64,000 nucleotides of DNA from Lachnoanaerobaculum orale (GTDB lineage: Bacteria; Bacillota; Clostridia; Lachnospirales; Lachnospiraceae): NCBI RefSeq assembly GCF_003862485.1, contig NZ_RRCM01000002.1, positions 205,704 through 269,703 of the forward strand. Direction: 5' to 3'. The notes under the pieces were generated by a model that worked only from the letters and a program-made list of their open reading frames with translations, was not told the DNA's origin and did no database searches. Of the stretch, positions 18,080 to 27,675 are shown piece by piece (position 1 is the first letter of the stretch; the number at the start of each line of letters is the position of its first letter). The position numbers and the translations under genes are program-made.

Positions 18080-19718
18080 TTATTATATCTCCTTTATCTC
18101 TAAGTAATGCCACCGTCAATCCGAAAAATATCCACAAAAGCGGTGTCACTACAGGTAAATTCAGGTTTACAACAGCCTGAGTGGCATAGCAGATAACCGC
18201 TATTGCAGATGCATACAGATACGGCAATGAAGAAGGATCTCTCAAATCTGTCATCTTGGTTCTAAGCGCCTTCACACTTGGTATTATAAGTCCCAATATA
18301 TATGCAACAGTGGCTATAGGTCCCAGTGTAAATAAAAACTGTATATACTCATTGTGAGTCGCATCAAAAATCTGTCCTGTAACCGACTGCATCTCTTCAT
18401 TCCTAAGAAGACTTATATATATACCGAATGTATCCGGACCGCTTCCTACAATCTTATGTAAAAGCGGAAACTTCATATATTCCTCGATAGCGGCTCTCCA
18501 AATATAACCTCTGAATGTACCCCATGAATCATTGAATATAAAGTAGTTTGCAAGTGAACCGTATTTGGCAGTAGCCTCGGCTACATTTGAATTTATCTTT
18601 ACACCTAAGAATATAAGCCCTAAAAATACTACAACCAGTATTCCCAACCATATATATCTGAGTGTCTTTAAAAGTGCTTCATTATCTTTAGCATTTTTCT
18701 TATTCTTATAAGCTGCAAAGTACATTGCAATCACCGCTATAAGAAGCAATACTATCACCAAATCCAGATATTTGAAATCGCTGATAAAATCATAAAGACC
18801 TGAGATTCCAAGCACCTTATCTGAATATACTGTATTGATAAGCTTTATTATTCTTATTCCCAGCAGGTAGGTAAATATCGTAAGTACAAATCTCCTTACA
18901 CCTTCCATACTTCTGAAAGCTACAAAAGGCATAATACCGAAGAATGCAGCCAATGTAAGATAACCGTTATCCGATGTACCCATTGCAAGCGCAATAAAGT
19001 TCATCAGCATTATCAGGTAGTAAAATACAAGCTTGCCCACAGACTCACCCTTATTCTTGCCGTTATCAAGAGGTGATGTGATAAACAAAGTTCCGGATAT
19101 CGCAATATAGAATGCCAAAACTGCAGTATATGTATTTATATTTCCGATTGTGGATGTAAATATCGGCCACTGAGCGGCATCTATATTCTCCTTAAAATGA
19201 AGTATATCCATATTGAAGTAATCTGTATATCCGAACAGACATATCGGAATACTTATCGCAAGAAATACTGTAAAATACACCTTACTGAATGAGAAGAGTC
19301 TGCTTAATATAAAATATATGGCGACATACAGTGATATAAGAAAAAGTCCCGAGTATCTACCGTTTTCTCCCGTTACAGCCTGTCTTATAAACTGCCCTGC
19401 AAATAATGTTGACAGTACGGTCATAACCATAAACACCATTATACATATATCCCATATGTCAAACTCTTCTTTAAACCAAGTAAAAAAGTCCTTTGAATTC
19501 AGCTTGTCAAAAAAGGTTTTAAAGCCGCCGCCGAATCCGCTTATCACTATCAGAGCAAGTATCATAAGGACGGTCAGTATCACTACAGTATAGAATTTTG
19601 TCTGTAGTATATCATAGTAATAATAATTGTAGACCAAAGGGAAGATGGTAAACATGGCAAGCAGCCAAAGTCCAACTATCACATTTGATGCGTTAAGTAA
19701 TTTTCTCTTAGAATTCAT
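18072..19718 (-). CDS. O-antigen ligase-like polytopic membrane protein
   Basis: A 548-residue integral membrane protein with roughly a dozen hydrophobic segments spread over its length. It has a large extracytoplasmic loop near residues 370-450 containing GSGPDTFGIY and DATHNEYIQFLFTLG. That loop, with its conserved Arg/His-type residues and the HNEYIQ motif, is the signature of the Wzy/O-antigen ligase family. That family transfers or polymerises glycans on the outer face of the membrane. In a Gram-positive cell the substrate would be a capsular or wall polysaccharide or a glycoprotein glycan. The gene stands alone among housekeeping genes, with no other glycan genes nearby, so the substrate is unknown. 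Confidence 0.78.
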   Translation of the reverse strand: MNSKRKLLNASNVIVGLWLLAMFTIFPLVYNYYYYDILQTKFYTVVILTVLMILALIVISGFGGGFKTFFDKLNSKDFFTWFKEEFDIWDICIMVFMVMTVLSTLFAGQFIRQAVTGENGRYSGLFLISLYVAIYFILSRLFSFSKVYFTVFLAISIPICLFGYTDYFNMDILHFKENIDAAQWPIFTSTIGNINTYTAVLAFYIAISGTLFITSPLDNGKNKGESVGKLVFYYLIMLMNFIALAMGTSDNGYLTLAAFFGIMPFVAFRSMEGVRRFVLTIFTYLLGIRIIKLINTVYSDKVLGISGLYDFISDFKYLDLVIVLLLIAVIAMYFAAYKNKKNAKDNEALLKTLRYIWLGILVVVFLGLIFLGVKINSNVAEATAKYGSLANYFIFNDSWGTFRGYIWRAAIEEYMKFPLLHKIVGSGPDTFGIYISLLRNEEMQSVTGQIFDATHNEYIQFLFTLGPIATVAYILGLIIPSVKALRTKMTDLRDPSSLPYLYASAIAVICYATQAVVNLNLPVVTPLLWIFFGLTVALLRDKGDIING

Positions 19719-19731
19719 ATATCCTCCACAT

Positions 19732-20424
19732 CTATAGCATAAGGAATACCGCTATGGGATTCAGTCTTGATAAAAATACTAAAAACGGACTGCACTCTAT
19801 CATTGCCGAAAGGCTTGCTCCCATCTTGGTGGTCGAAAATGCGATAATAAAGATACAGACAATCCAATATATTATCAGTCCCGTAGCAAATCCCGCTATT
19901 GCACCGAATATCTGGTTGAGTCCTCCAAGTACCGGCAGTCTCGTAAGAAGCCTGTTCCCCTTAAAAAGTATCCCAAGCACCAGCCATACGAATATGAACG
20001 ATCCTGCAAAACTTATTGCATTTACAGTCATCTGTGTAACATAGCTTGCTATATAGTCTGAAAATGTATACACACCCAGCTTTTCATAGAATTTTCTGTC
20101 ATCGTTTTTCTTCAAAACATCCTTTACCTTTGTAGGTACATTGAGCTTATCTATTGCCATACTCCTGCCCATATCGGACTCCGTATCGCCCTGCATATTT
20201 TGAAGTCCTATCTTTTCATAGATTGTAGTCAAAACAAATTGATTTATCTTAGTATTTTCCTGCAACTGATTTCTTATATATGGATTTACTACATTCAGAG
20301 CAATCACACTTGATAACAGCGCCAAGAGGCCTATTGAAAGTTTCAACAGTCCTCTTTGGTATCCGCGCACTATCATCAGAAGTAAGAAGAAAAACACCGA
20401 TACTTCCAAAAAACTAAAACACAT
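19732..20424 (-). CDS. CvpA-family membrane protein
   Basis: A 230-residue protein with four or so membrane segments: at the N-terminus (EVSVFFFLLLMIVRGYQRGLLK), near residue 35, near 135-155 and in the last 60 residues. The opening hydrophobic segment followed by a Gly-rich RGYQRG turn is typical of CvpA/colicin V production-type proteins. Their exact function is unsettled. Its ATG overlaps the stop of the upstream TPR gene by one base (TAATG), indicating coupled translation. Confidence 0.75.
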   Translation of the reverse strand: MCFSFLEVSVFFFLLLMIVRGYQRGLLKLSIGLLALLSSVIALNVVNPYIRNQLQENTKINQFVLTTIYEKIGLQNMQGDTESDMGRSMAIDKLNVPTKVKDVLKKNDDRKFYEKLGVYTFSDYIASYVTQMTVNAISFAGSFIFVWLVLGILFKGNRLLTRLPVLGGLNQIFGAIAGFATGLIIYWIVCIFIIAFSTTKMGASLSAMIECSPFLVFLSRLNPIAVFLML

Positions 20425-23400
20425 TATATTTTAAAATGCTCCTCTCTCAGTATCAATCTGCCTTCCTTGTCATACTTAGGCTTGAATATCGACTTGAATA
20501 TTCCCGCCTTTTCCGCCATATCTGCAGCGTGGTCAATCAAGCTTCTGGCATTTTTCTTGTTTAGCGGTGTGCCGTCTTCAAGCATATAGTCGGCTCTTTC
20601 TTCTATAGCTTCCATTGCCTTGCCTTCAAGCACACATTCAATCTCTTTTATATAGTCGGCAGCGTACAAAATGAATTCATTCAGTGCCATCGGCCTGTTG
20701 TCAGGTGTTATTATCTGAACTTCAGGCACAGCATCATCACTATAGCCTGCTTCTTCCTCATACGCGTCTGTATCAGGTACTTTTACTTTCTCATGCTTTG
20801 ATGTGATATATTCTAAATCATCCGCATTTTTGAAAATTACATTATCAGGATATGATTCTTCTACAGTAGTCTCATCATCCTCATCTGAATTACCCTCTTC
20901 CTGTTCGTCGCTGCTGCCCGGATTATAGAGCTTAATGGACTCTGATTCCTTCAATTCGGATATTTCAAACTTTAAGCTGTCATCTCCGTATATCTTTCTT
21001 AGGATTTCTTCCACACTGTCAAAATCAGACTTCTTTGCAGGCTCACTTTCCTTACTTTCCTCTACCTCCGTATTTGTATCTACAATTTCCTCGGTAGTGT
21101 TCTTAGGCTTTTCGCTCTCTCTTTCCTTGATTACAATATTTGCAACTATGTTCTTTTTCTTTACAGGAACTTCTTCCTCTCTGAGAACAAGGCTCATACC
21201 GTAAAGCAAATCATTTGATGCAAGCAGGCTTTCTATTCCTTCAATAGTGTCTGAGAACACCACTGTCTCTTTGCCGTCTTTTATAAAGTCTATAAGTTCG
21301 GCAATTGTTTTGTCATCAAGTTCTCCGGCCTCCACTATGATAAGGTCCTTGCCCTTTATCTTTTCATATGAGTTTTTCACTCCTCTGGAGTTGAGACTTA
21401 AGGCCCCTATTTTTAATACTGAACGCTTTATCTTGGTAAGTGTGTTTACTTCCTTCAAAACTTCAATAGCATTTTCAAGTGCCTTTTGTGCCGTTATTCC
21501 CTCAACGACTATTGAACCCGGTCTTCTCATCAAAAACTCCTTAGGTTCTCTTTGTTTCGGTGCTCTTGCCTTCATAACCTTACCATGTACCGACAAATCT
21601 GTTTCATTTTCATCCGGCACTTCCTCTACACTCTCTTCAATCACTACGGTTTCATCCCCTTTTTGCTCTTTAGGTTCTGCAATATTTTCCTTTATAACCC
21701 TCTTCACCTCTTTAGGCTCAGATTCGGCTAAAGGTTTTATACCTTCTATTTTGGCTACAGGCTTATCCGTAGGCTCATTATGCGTCTCTACATCCTGTGT
21801 CTCTACATCATTGCTGCCTTCATCCACAATATTATCGTCCGCTTCTTCCACAGTAACGGTAGGCTCTTCTACAATTTCGGTAATCTCAGGTTCTATAACT
21901 ATCTCACTTGGAGTCTCGCCCTTTTTCACCTTGGTGACAAAGGTTCTCTCCTCCTTGGTGTAGTATACTTCTTCATCGTCAATCACTTCCATCTTGGATT
22001 CGCTCTTTACACTGCTTTGTACTACATCTTTTTGCTCTTTTCTCTGTGCAATGACACCTGAAACTGTAGGAACTCCCGTCTCCACTTCCTCATCAAAGTA
22101 GCTGTTTATCAAATCGTCATTGTCAAATATCGGAGCCTTCTTTTCAGGCACATAATTTTCCAAAACTTTTGTAGAAGCGGTCTGTGTAACGGTTATATTT
22201 TGCTGAGGTTCTTTATTATCAGAATTATCCTCTTTTATCTCCACTTCATTACTTTCAGGTATATCTTTTGAAGCTTCATTTTCCTGACCGACATTACTTA
22301 GAGTAGGCACATCTTCAAAGTCATCCTCATATTCAACTTCGGCTCTTTCCATAGAGTCGTTTACATTAGGATAAATCTTTTCCGCCACAAGTTCATTTGC
22401 AGGCTCCTCAAAAGTCTTTGATTCAGCCTCGTCACTTATCAGTATATTAGGCTCAATCTCCATATCCTCATGTTCGGCTCTGCTTATATGAGTCTTAGGC
22501 AATCCCATACTGTCAAAGTGATTGCTTATTCTTGATTTTCTTCTTTCAGCCATAACAGGCGGAGTGACGAATCTGCTGTGCTTTACCCTCTCAACCTTTT
22601 CCATTCTGGCTCTGACTTCTTCATCTATCTCTTCCATTGATGAGGTATTCTTATTTCTGCTCATCTCATCCAGATTGGCTTTTGCAATAGCTATACTTCT
22701 CTTTAACTCTAATTCAAATTCCGGGTTCACACTCTCCCCCTTAAATGTAGTCTCTGATATTCTGGTTTCATTTGCTCCCGTATTCCTCGGAAAAAGTTCC
22801 GTACTTATAGGAGCACTGTCACTTACATCCGCCTTTTCATTGCCCAGGCTTATAGTGGTCTTTTTGTTCTCCCTCGGCTTATAAGCACTCATATCATCAA
22901 GATTCAGACTCGGATAATTTTCTCTGTCTCCGCTCTCATATTTTTCCGCAAGAGTGTTGAGTCTTTCCTCGTAATATTCCTTATTTTCCACCATATCAAG
23001 TTGCTTTGAGCTTAGAGGGCAACCTGTAGACTCCTTAAGAGCCGCAGCCTTATCTACATACTCACCTACACCGAAAAGAAGCATTATCTCATCACAGGTC
23101 CTGATACAGTCTTCTATTCTGCCTGCCTTTGCATACAGCTGTGCAAGTTCAAACTTCCACTCCTCGTCAGTCTTTTCAATATCGTTATACTTTTCAAGAA
23201 TTCTTATCTTCTTGTCGATACCCTCGCCCTTTGCATTTGCAATATGGTATTCCATCAGATATTTTCTACTGTCTTGAGGCGATATCTCCGTGTACTCCTT
23301 GTAGTACTCCTGTGCCTCTGAAATATCTCCCTCTTTTATTGCAAGCATTACAAGTTTATATAAAACTCTCTTACCTACCGGTGCCCTGTCATAGGACAAA

Positions 23401-23591
23401 AGCAGTATTTCTCTGGCTTCCTTGTATTCATTATTTTTTTCATAGACCTCAGAAACTGTTGCCAACAAATCTGCTTTATGGACTCTTCTCCAGTCAATTG
23501 TATCGGTGATTCTCATAGCCGCCTTATAGTCGCCGCTTTTCACCAATTTGTTCAATTGTTCAACCTTTAAATTAAATTCATATTTATCCAT
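20424..23591 (-). CDS. Large acidic TPR-containing protein of unknown function
   Basis: About 1055 residues, not recognised as a named family. Residues 1-200 form helical pairs of TPR type (KSGDYKAAMRITDTI, NNEYKEAREILLLSYDRAP). Residues 200-660 are low-complexity, very rich in Glu, Asp, Ser and Val, and probably disordered. A compact segment of about 110 residues follows (VVEGITAQKALENAIEVL to SDTIEGIESLLAS) and looks like a folded alpha/beta domain with an AAA-like flavour but no Walker motif. Another acidic linker and a helical C-terminus ending EGRLILREEHFKI complete it. The ATG at 23591 is chosen over the TTG three codons earlier because GAGG sits ten bases before it. Its position in the dnaX-recR operon is notable. 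Confidence 0.7.
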   Translation of the reverse strand: MDKYEFNLKVEQLNKLVKSGDYKAAMRITDTIDWRRVHKADLLATVSEVYEKNNEYKEAREILLLSYDRAPVGKRVLYKLVMLAIKEGDISEAQEYYKEYTEISPQDSRKYLMEYHIANAKGEGIDKKIRILEKYNDIEKTDEEWKFELAQLYAKAGRIEDCIRTCDEIMLLFGVGEYVDKAAALKESTGCPLSSKQLDMVENKEYYEERLNTLAEKYESGDRENYPSLNLDDMSAYKPRENKKTTISLGNEKADVSDSAPISTELFPRNTGANETRISETTFKGESVNPEFELELKRSIAIAKANLDEMSRNKNTSSMEEIDEEVRARMEKVERVKHSRFVTPPVMAERRKSRISNHFDSMGLPKTHISRAEHEDMEIEPNILISDEAESKTFEEPANELVAEKIYPNVNDSMERAEVEYEDDFEDVPTLSNVGQENEASKDIPESNEVEIKEDNSDNKEPQQNITVTQTASTKVLENYVPEKKAPIFDNDDLINSYFDEEVETGVPTVSGVIAQRKEQKDVVQSSVKSESKMEVIDDEEVYYTKEERTFVTKVKKGETPSEIVIEPEITEIVEEPTVTVEEADDNIVDEGSNDVETQDVETHNEPTDKPVAKIEGIKPLAESEPKEVKRVIKENIAEPKEQKGDETVVIEESVEEVPDENETDLSVHGKVMKARAPKQREPKEFLMRRPGSIVVEGITAQKALENAIEVLKEVNTLTKIKRSVLKIGALSLNSRGVKNSYEKIKGKDLIIVEAGELDDKTIAELIDFIKDGKETVVFSDTIEGIESLLASNDLLYGMSLVLREEEVPVKKKNIVANIVIKERESEKPKNTTEEIVDTNTEVEESKESEPAKKSDFDSVEEILRKIYGDDSLKFEISELKESESIKLYNPGSSDEQEEGNSDEDDETTVEESYPDNVIFKNADDLEYITSKHEKVKVPDTDAYEEEAGYSDDAVPEVQIITPDNRPMALNEFILYAADYIKEIECVLEGKAMEAIEERADYMLEDGTPLNKKNARSLIDHAADMAEKAGIFKSIFKPKYDKEGRLILREEHFKI

Positions 23592-23629
23592 GCTTGCCAA
23601 ACCTCAAGATTATAATTTTGAACACACTC

Positions 23630-24226
23630 TTAGAGTGCCCTTCTTCCCTCAAGTGCCCTCAAAAGAGTCACTTCATCAATATATTCCAAATCCCCTCCTA
23701 CAGGGACTCCGCTTGCTATCCTACTCACCTCTATACCTGTGGGCTTTATAAGTTTCGCTATATACATTGCTGTAGTCTCTCCCTCAAGCGTAGAATTTGT
23801 GGCAATAATGACTTCATTCACATCGCCCTCAAGTCTTTTTATAAGTTCTTTTAACTTTATATCCGCCGGACCTATTCCAAGCATCGGTGATATCGCGCCG
23901 TGCAGAACATGATACACACCGTTATATTTTCCCGTCTTTTCATATGCCGCCAAATCTCTTGTGTTTTCCACGACCATTATGGTCTTATGATCTCTTCTCT
24001 CATTGGCACATATCGGACATATATCCCCGTCAGTTAGGGTACAACATTCCTTGCAATAATGAACATTGCCCTTTGCATCCCTTATCGCATCGGACAGTGA
24101 GTTCACCTGTTCACTTGACATTCCTATTATGTGAAAAGCAAGCCTTTGTGCGGACTTTGCTCCTACACCCGGTAGCTTGGAAAGTTCCTCTATAAGCTTG
24201 CTGATATGACTGCTATAATAATCCAT
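23630..24226 (-). CDS. recR: Recombination protein RecR
   Basis: DNA-binding recombination mediator acting with RecF/RecO at gaps. The 198 residues show the N-terminal helix-hairpin-helix ([19 protein letters not shown]), the four-Cys zinc finger ([16 protein letters not shown]) and a Toprim domain ([13 protein letters not shown] to [14 protein letters not shown]). Its ATG overlaps the ybaB stop by one base. The dnaX-ybaB-recR order is the classic bacterial arrangement. Confidence 0.97.
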   Translation of the reverse strand: MDYYSSHISKLIEELSKLPGVGAKSAQRLAFHIIGMSSEQVNSLSDAIRDAKGNVHYCKECCTLTDGDICPICANERRDHKTIMVVENTRDLAAYEKTGKYNGVYHVLHGAISPMLGIGPADIKLKELIKRLEGDVNEVIIATNSTLEGETTAMYIAKLIKPTGIEVSRIASGVPVGGDLEYIDEVTLLRALEGRRAL

Positions 24227-24570
24227 TAGAACGGCAGCTTCCCTGCTCCGCCTGCGATGCCGCCCATAAGCGCGGAATGTTCTTCTTCCATCTTTCTGAG
24301 AGCCTCATTTGTAGCCGCCATTATCAAATCTTCCAACATCTCCACATCGTCAGGGTCTACGACCTCTTTGTCGATAGAAACCTTGGTAACTTCTTTCTTA
24401 CCTGAAATAGTGATGCTTACAGCACCGCCTCCGGCACTTGCACTAAACTCCTTGCTCTCAAAAGCCGCACTTTGCTCTTCCATCTGTTTTTGCATCTTCT
24501 GAGCCTGCTTCATCAACTGATTTATATTTCCCGGCATCATACCTCCGCCGAAACCTCCACGCTTTGCCAT
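24226..24570 (-). CDS. YbaB/EbfC nucleoid-associated protein
   Basis: A 114-residue DNA-binding protein. The N-terminus is rich in Gly and Met ([20 protein letters not shown]) and is followed by a helix and a beta-sheet core with [14 protein letters not shown] and [12 protein letters not shown], as in the YbaB family. A good AAGGAG precedes the ATG. It sits between dnaX and recR, as in most bacteria. Confidence 0.95.
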   Translation of the reverse strand: MAKRGGFGGGMMPGNINQLMKQAQKMQKQMEEQSAAFESKEFSASAGGGAVSITISGKKEVTKVSIDKEVVDPDDVEMLEDLIMAATNEALRKMEEEHSALMGGIAGGAGKLPF

Positions 24571-24580
24571 AAAATTCTCC

Positions 24581-26143
24581 TTACTGTTCTATGATAATAT
24601 CTGTATTGATAACAGATTTTATCTCATCTATTGAAACATATCTTGTATTTCTTACAACCTTATTTTCCCTTAAAGAGACTTCGATTGCAATATCTTTTCC
24701 ATATTTTTCACTCAAATATGCGTGTAAATCAGATACGGTCCTCTCGGAATTTCCCATATCATAGTACATCTTATTATAAAAGACCACATTGATGCCGCCT
24801 GTCTTAATCGGCTCCACCTCGGCTTCCTTATACACACTGCCGGCCTTGCCGCCTATATGCTCCACTATGCTGTTCCAGTCCTTTTTTATAGTCATAAAAT
24901 CATCATAAGTGGCCTTGGGAAGTTCTATTACTTCTTCCTCTTTAGGTTTGGGAACTTCTTTAGGTGTATCGCTGTTTTGTATTACCGTCCCCACTCTTAT
25001 GCCGGATTCAAGCTTTGACAATCTCTCCAGCACACTCTCAAGGTTTTCTTCCATCTGCGGTGTCATAAGTCTTATAAACTCAAGTTCGGCAACAACTCTT
25101 TTTTGAGTGGCGCTCTTTAACTTGTTTGACAGCTCCGACAGGTTTCTAATATAACGCATAAGAGTCTCTTTGGAAACAGCACCGGCCTTTTCTTTTAAAT
25201 TTTGTAAGTTTTGCTGTGACATATCCACAAGCGTACTGTCATTTTGAGTGGACTTAAGTATCAATATATTTCTGAGGTACCATAAAAAATCCGTTACAAA
25301 CTGTCCTATCTCCTTACCGTCTACTACGGCATCGTTTAGGATATTCAAAACATCTATGGTATTACCTGTCATAATCCCGTCCAGTAGACTGTTGAATATA
25401 CTTATATCCGAAGCTCCCAGTATATCAAGTACCGCATCAAAGGTTATCTTCTCATTTTGTAAGAATGAAATACACTCGTCCAAAAGACTGAGCGCATCTC
25501 TCATCGCTCCGTCGGCAGCCTTCGCGATATATTCAACCGCTCTGTCTTCTATATCGACTCCCTCGGCCTTACAAAGCTCCTTAAGCCTCTGTGATATTGT
25601 GTCCATACTTATTCGCTTGAAGTCATATCTTTGACATCTTGACAGCACCGTTATAGGTATCTTGTGTACCTCTGTGGTTGCAAGAATAAATATAACATAT
25701 TGCGGAGGTTCTTCAAGAGTTTTCAAAAGCGCATTGAACGCTCCGCTTGAGAGCATATGTACCTCGTCTATAATGAATACCTTATACTTACCGAAAGTCG
25801 GCGGATACTGCACCTGCTCTTTGATATCTCTTATATTGTCCACACCGTTGTTGGAGGCCGCATCTATCTCCACAACATTGATAGAGGTCTCGTTAAGTAT
25901 TGATTTACAGGTAGGACATTCATTGCAGGGACCCGCCTCTGTCGGATGTTCACAATTCAGCGCTCTTGCCATTATCTTTGCGATACTGGTTTTTCCTGTA
26001 CCTCTTGTACCGCAAAAAAGGTACGCATGTGATATCCTTCCCGTTTTCAATTGGTTTTTTAATGTCTTTGTTATCGCTTCCTGACCTACTACCTCATCAA
26101 AATTTGAAGGTCGAAACTTCCTATATAATGCTGTATAAGCCAT
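24581..26143 (-). CDS. dnaX: DNA polymerase III subunit gamma/tau
   Basis: Clamp-loader ATPase of the replicative polymerase. The 520 residues show an AAA+ domain with Walker [10 protein letters not shown] at about 45-53 and a zinc module ([16 protein letters not shown]). Walker B/DEVH and the SRC sensor (LSRCQRYDF) follow, then the collar domain. The C-terminal part is short compared with long tau forms. No obvious A-run slippery site for a gamma product was noted. AAAGGAAG precedes the ATG, and the gene begins only 11 bases after pfkA. Confidence 0.97.
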   Translation of the reverse strand: MAYTALYRKFRPSNFDEVVGQEAITKTLKNQLKTGRISHAYLFCGTRGTGKTSIAKIMARALNCEHPTEAGPCNECPTCKSILNETSINVVEIDAASNNGVDNIRDIKEQVQYPPTFGKYKVFIIDEVHMLSSGAFNALLKTLEEPPQYVIFILATTEVHKIPITVLSRCQRYDFKRISMDTISQRLKELCKAEGVDIEDRAVEYIAKAADGAMRDALSLLDECISFLQNEKITFDAVLDILGASDISIFNSLLDGIMTGNTIDVLNILNDAVVDGKEIGQFVTDFLWYLRNILILKSTQNDSTLVDMSQQNLQNLKEKAGAVSKETLMRYIRNLSELSNKLKSATQKRVVAELEFIRLMTPQMEENLESVLERLSKLESGIRVGTVIQNSDTPKEVPKPKEEEVIELPKATYDDFMTIKKDWNSIVEHIGGKAGSVYKEAEVEPIKTGGINVVFYNKMYYDMGNSERTVSDLHAYLSEKYGKDIAIEVSLRENKVVRNTRYVSIDEIKSVINTDIIIEQ

Positions 26144-26154
26144 TTGCTTCCTTT

Positions 26155-27237
26155 CTACTTGTCACCGAAGCTTATTCCGACAAGCCTTGCTTCATTTACA
26201 AGCGAAGACTCGGGATCCACATATTTTAGCTTACCTGCCGACTCGCTCAGTGATATATCCGTGACCTCCGTACCTTTCAGTACCACAAGTCTGCCGTACT
26301 GCCTGTTTAATATAAGCTCTGCACCATGTGCTCCGAGTCTGGTAGCCAATGCCCTGTCATAAGGGTTCGGAGCTCCGCCTCTTTGTGTATGTCCCGGAAC
26401 GGTCACTCTGACCTCCACACCTGTCTCCTGACTTAGGATATCACCTATTTCATAGCTGATAGACGGGTATCTGTCCGCATTCTTTAATCTTTTCTTTTTA
26501 AGTTCCTTCTTTGAAAGAGCCGCATCTTCTTTTGAGATTGCTCCCTCGGCTACCGCAAGTATTGTAAATCTCTTGCCCTCGGCCTCTCTAAGCTTTATGG
26601 CATCCGCAATCTTTTTGATATCATAAGGTATCTCAGGTATCAGTATAATATCCGCACCGCCTGCAAGTCCTGCATAAAGTGTAAGCCAACCTACCTTATG
26701 TCCCATTACTTCCACAATAAACACTCTGCTGTGTGAAGCCGCTGTGGTATGTATACAGTCGATAGCATTGGTAGCTATATCCACCGCACTTTGAAAACCG
26801 AAGGTCATATCCGTGCCGTACAGATCATTGTCTATGGTCTTTGGCAGTCCGATAACATTCAGTCCCTCTTCACTTAAAAGATTGGCCGTCTTTTGCGAAC
26901 CGTTACCTCCGAGTACTACAAGACAATCAAGTTTCAGCTTCTTATAAGTAGACTTCATTGCCTCCACCTTATCCATGCCGTTTTCATCAGGCTCTCTCAT
27001 AAGTTTGAAAGGCTGACGGCTGGTTCCAAGCATAGTACCTCCTGTGGTCAATATACCTGAAAAATCCGAGGGTTTCATCACCCTGTACTCTTCATACATC
27101 AGTCCTCTGTATCCGTTCAGAAAACCTGTTATCTCCACTTCTTTATCAGATTTGTATAGACTCTTTGCCACACCGCGCATTGTTGCGTTCAGTGCCTGAC
27201 AATCTCCTCCACTGGTTAGCATACCAACTCTTAGCAT
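26155..27237 (-). CDS. pfkA: 6-phosphofructokinase
   Basis: Phosphorylates fructose 6-phosphate to the 1,6-bisphosphate in glycolysis. About 360 residues. The nucleotide loop reads GGDCQALNA rather than GGDAPGMN. The metal/phosphate site is GGNGS, where ATP enzymes have GGDGS. The catalytic loop is PKTIDNDL, with Lys where E. coli PfkA has Gly. Gly at position 104 (E. coli numbering) favours ATP use, while Lys at 124 is shared with PPi and mixed-type enzymes. The phosphoryl donor is therefore not settled. The ATG at 27237 has AAAGGAG seven bases before it and is preferred over the longer frame. It leads the long operon into dnaX. Confidence 0.92.
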   Translation of the reverse strand: MLRVGMLTSGGDCQALNATMRGVAKSLYKSDKEVEITGFLNGYRGLMYEEYRVMKPSDFSGILTTGGTMLGTSRQPFKLMREPDENGMDKVEAMKSTYKKLKLDCLVVLGGNGSQKTANLLSEEGLNVIGLPKTIDNDLYGTDMTFGFQSAVDIATNAIDCIHTTAASHSRVFIVEVMGHKVGWLTLYAGLAGGADIILIPEIPYDIKKIADAIKLREAEGKRFTILAVAEGAISKEDAALSKKELKKKRLKNADRYPSISYEIGDILSQETGVEVRVTVPGHTQRGGAPNPYDRALATRLGAHGAELILNRQYGRLVVLKGTEVTDISLSESAGKLKYVDPESSLVNEARLVGISFGDK

Positions 27238-27301
27238 ATATAACTCCTTTTGCACAAAGTCGAAACAAAATTACTGCCTCAAAATTTAAGCATTGTCTTT
27301 A

Positions 27302-27330
27302 ATTATAACCTAATTTTATTCATTATACAA
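27302..27330 (-). promoter_or_regulatory. Promoter of the pfkA operon
   Basis: TTGTAT (27330-27325) and TATAAT (27307-27302) lie 17 bases apart on the minus strand, about 65 bases before the pfkA ATG. No other terminator or strong promoter was seen within the following 10 kb to trpS. Confidence 0.65.
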
Positions 27331-27331
27331 C

Positions 27332-27373
27332 AAAAAAAGCCCTTCCCAATAGCTCACTGTCTATCAAGTAGGA
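27332..27373 (-). terminator. Terminator of tRNA-Lys
   Basis: A 14-position stem (GTCCTACTTGATAG with CTATTGGGAAGGGC, one mismatch and several G-T pairs) precedes seven Ts on the minus strand. Confidence 0.75.
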
Positions 27374-27380
27374 CCTTCAC

Positions 27381-27453
27381 TGCGCCTTCAGGGACTCGAA
27401 CCCTGGACAAATAGATTAAGAGTCTACTGCTCTACCAACTGAGCTAAAGGCGC
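27381..27453 (-). tRNA. tRNA-Lys (anticodon CTT)
   Basis: A 73-base cloverleaf. The acceptor arms GCGCCTT and AAGGCGC pair with an A discriminator, the anticodon loop is CTCTTAA giving CTT, and the T arm contains GGGTTCGAGTCCC. CCA is not encoded. It has its own promoter and terminator. Confidence 0.95.
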
Positions 27454-27496
27454 TTGTTTTAAGTTTTTGTGTTCGCTGTTCGCTGAACACTCCGAT

Positions 27497-27525
27497 ATAA
27501 TACAATACATACAAACATATGTCAA
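27497..27525 (-). promoter_or_regulatory. Promoter of tRNA-Lys
   Basis: A consensus TTGACA (27525-27520) and TATTAT (27502-27497) are separated by 17 bases on the minus strand, about 45 bases before the tRNA 5' end. Confidence 0.8.
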
Positions 27526-27675
27526 CACTTTTTCAAAAAAAAATTTAAAATTTTTAAAAAAGTCTTTCAGCCCTGTTTTTAAAGCTTTAAACGGCTTACA
27601 ATGTTCTATATGGTGGCAAGTTTTATTACTTTACTATATAATAGATGAGAGAAAATCTTATCTAAGGAGATCGTC

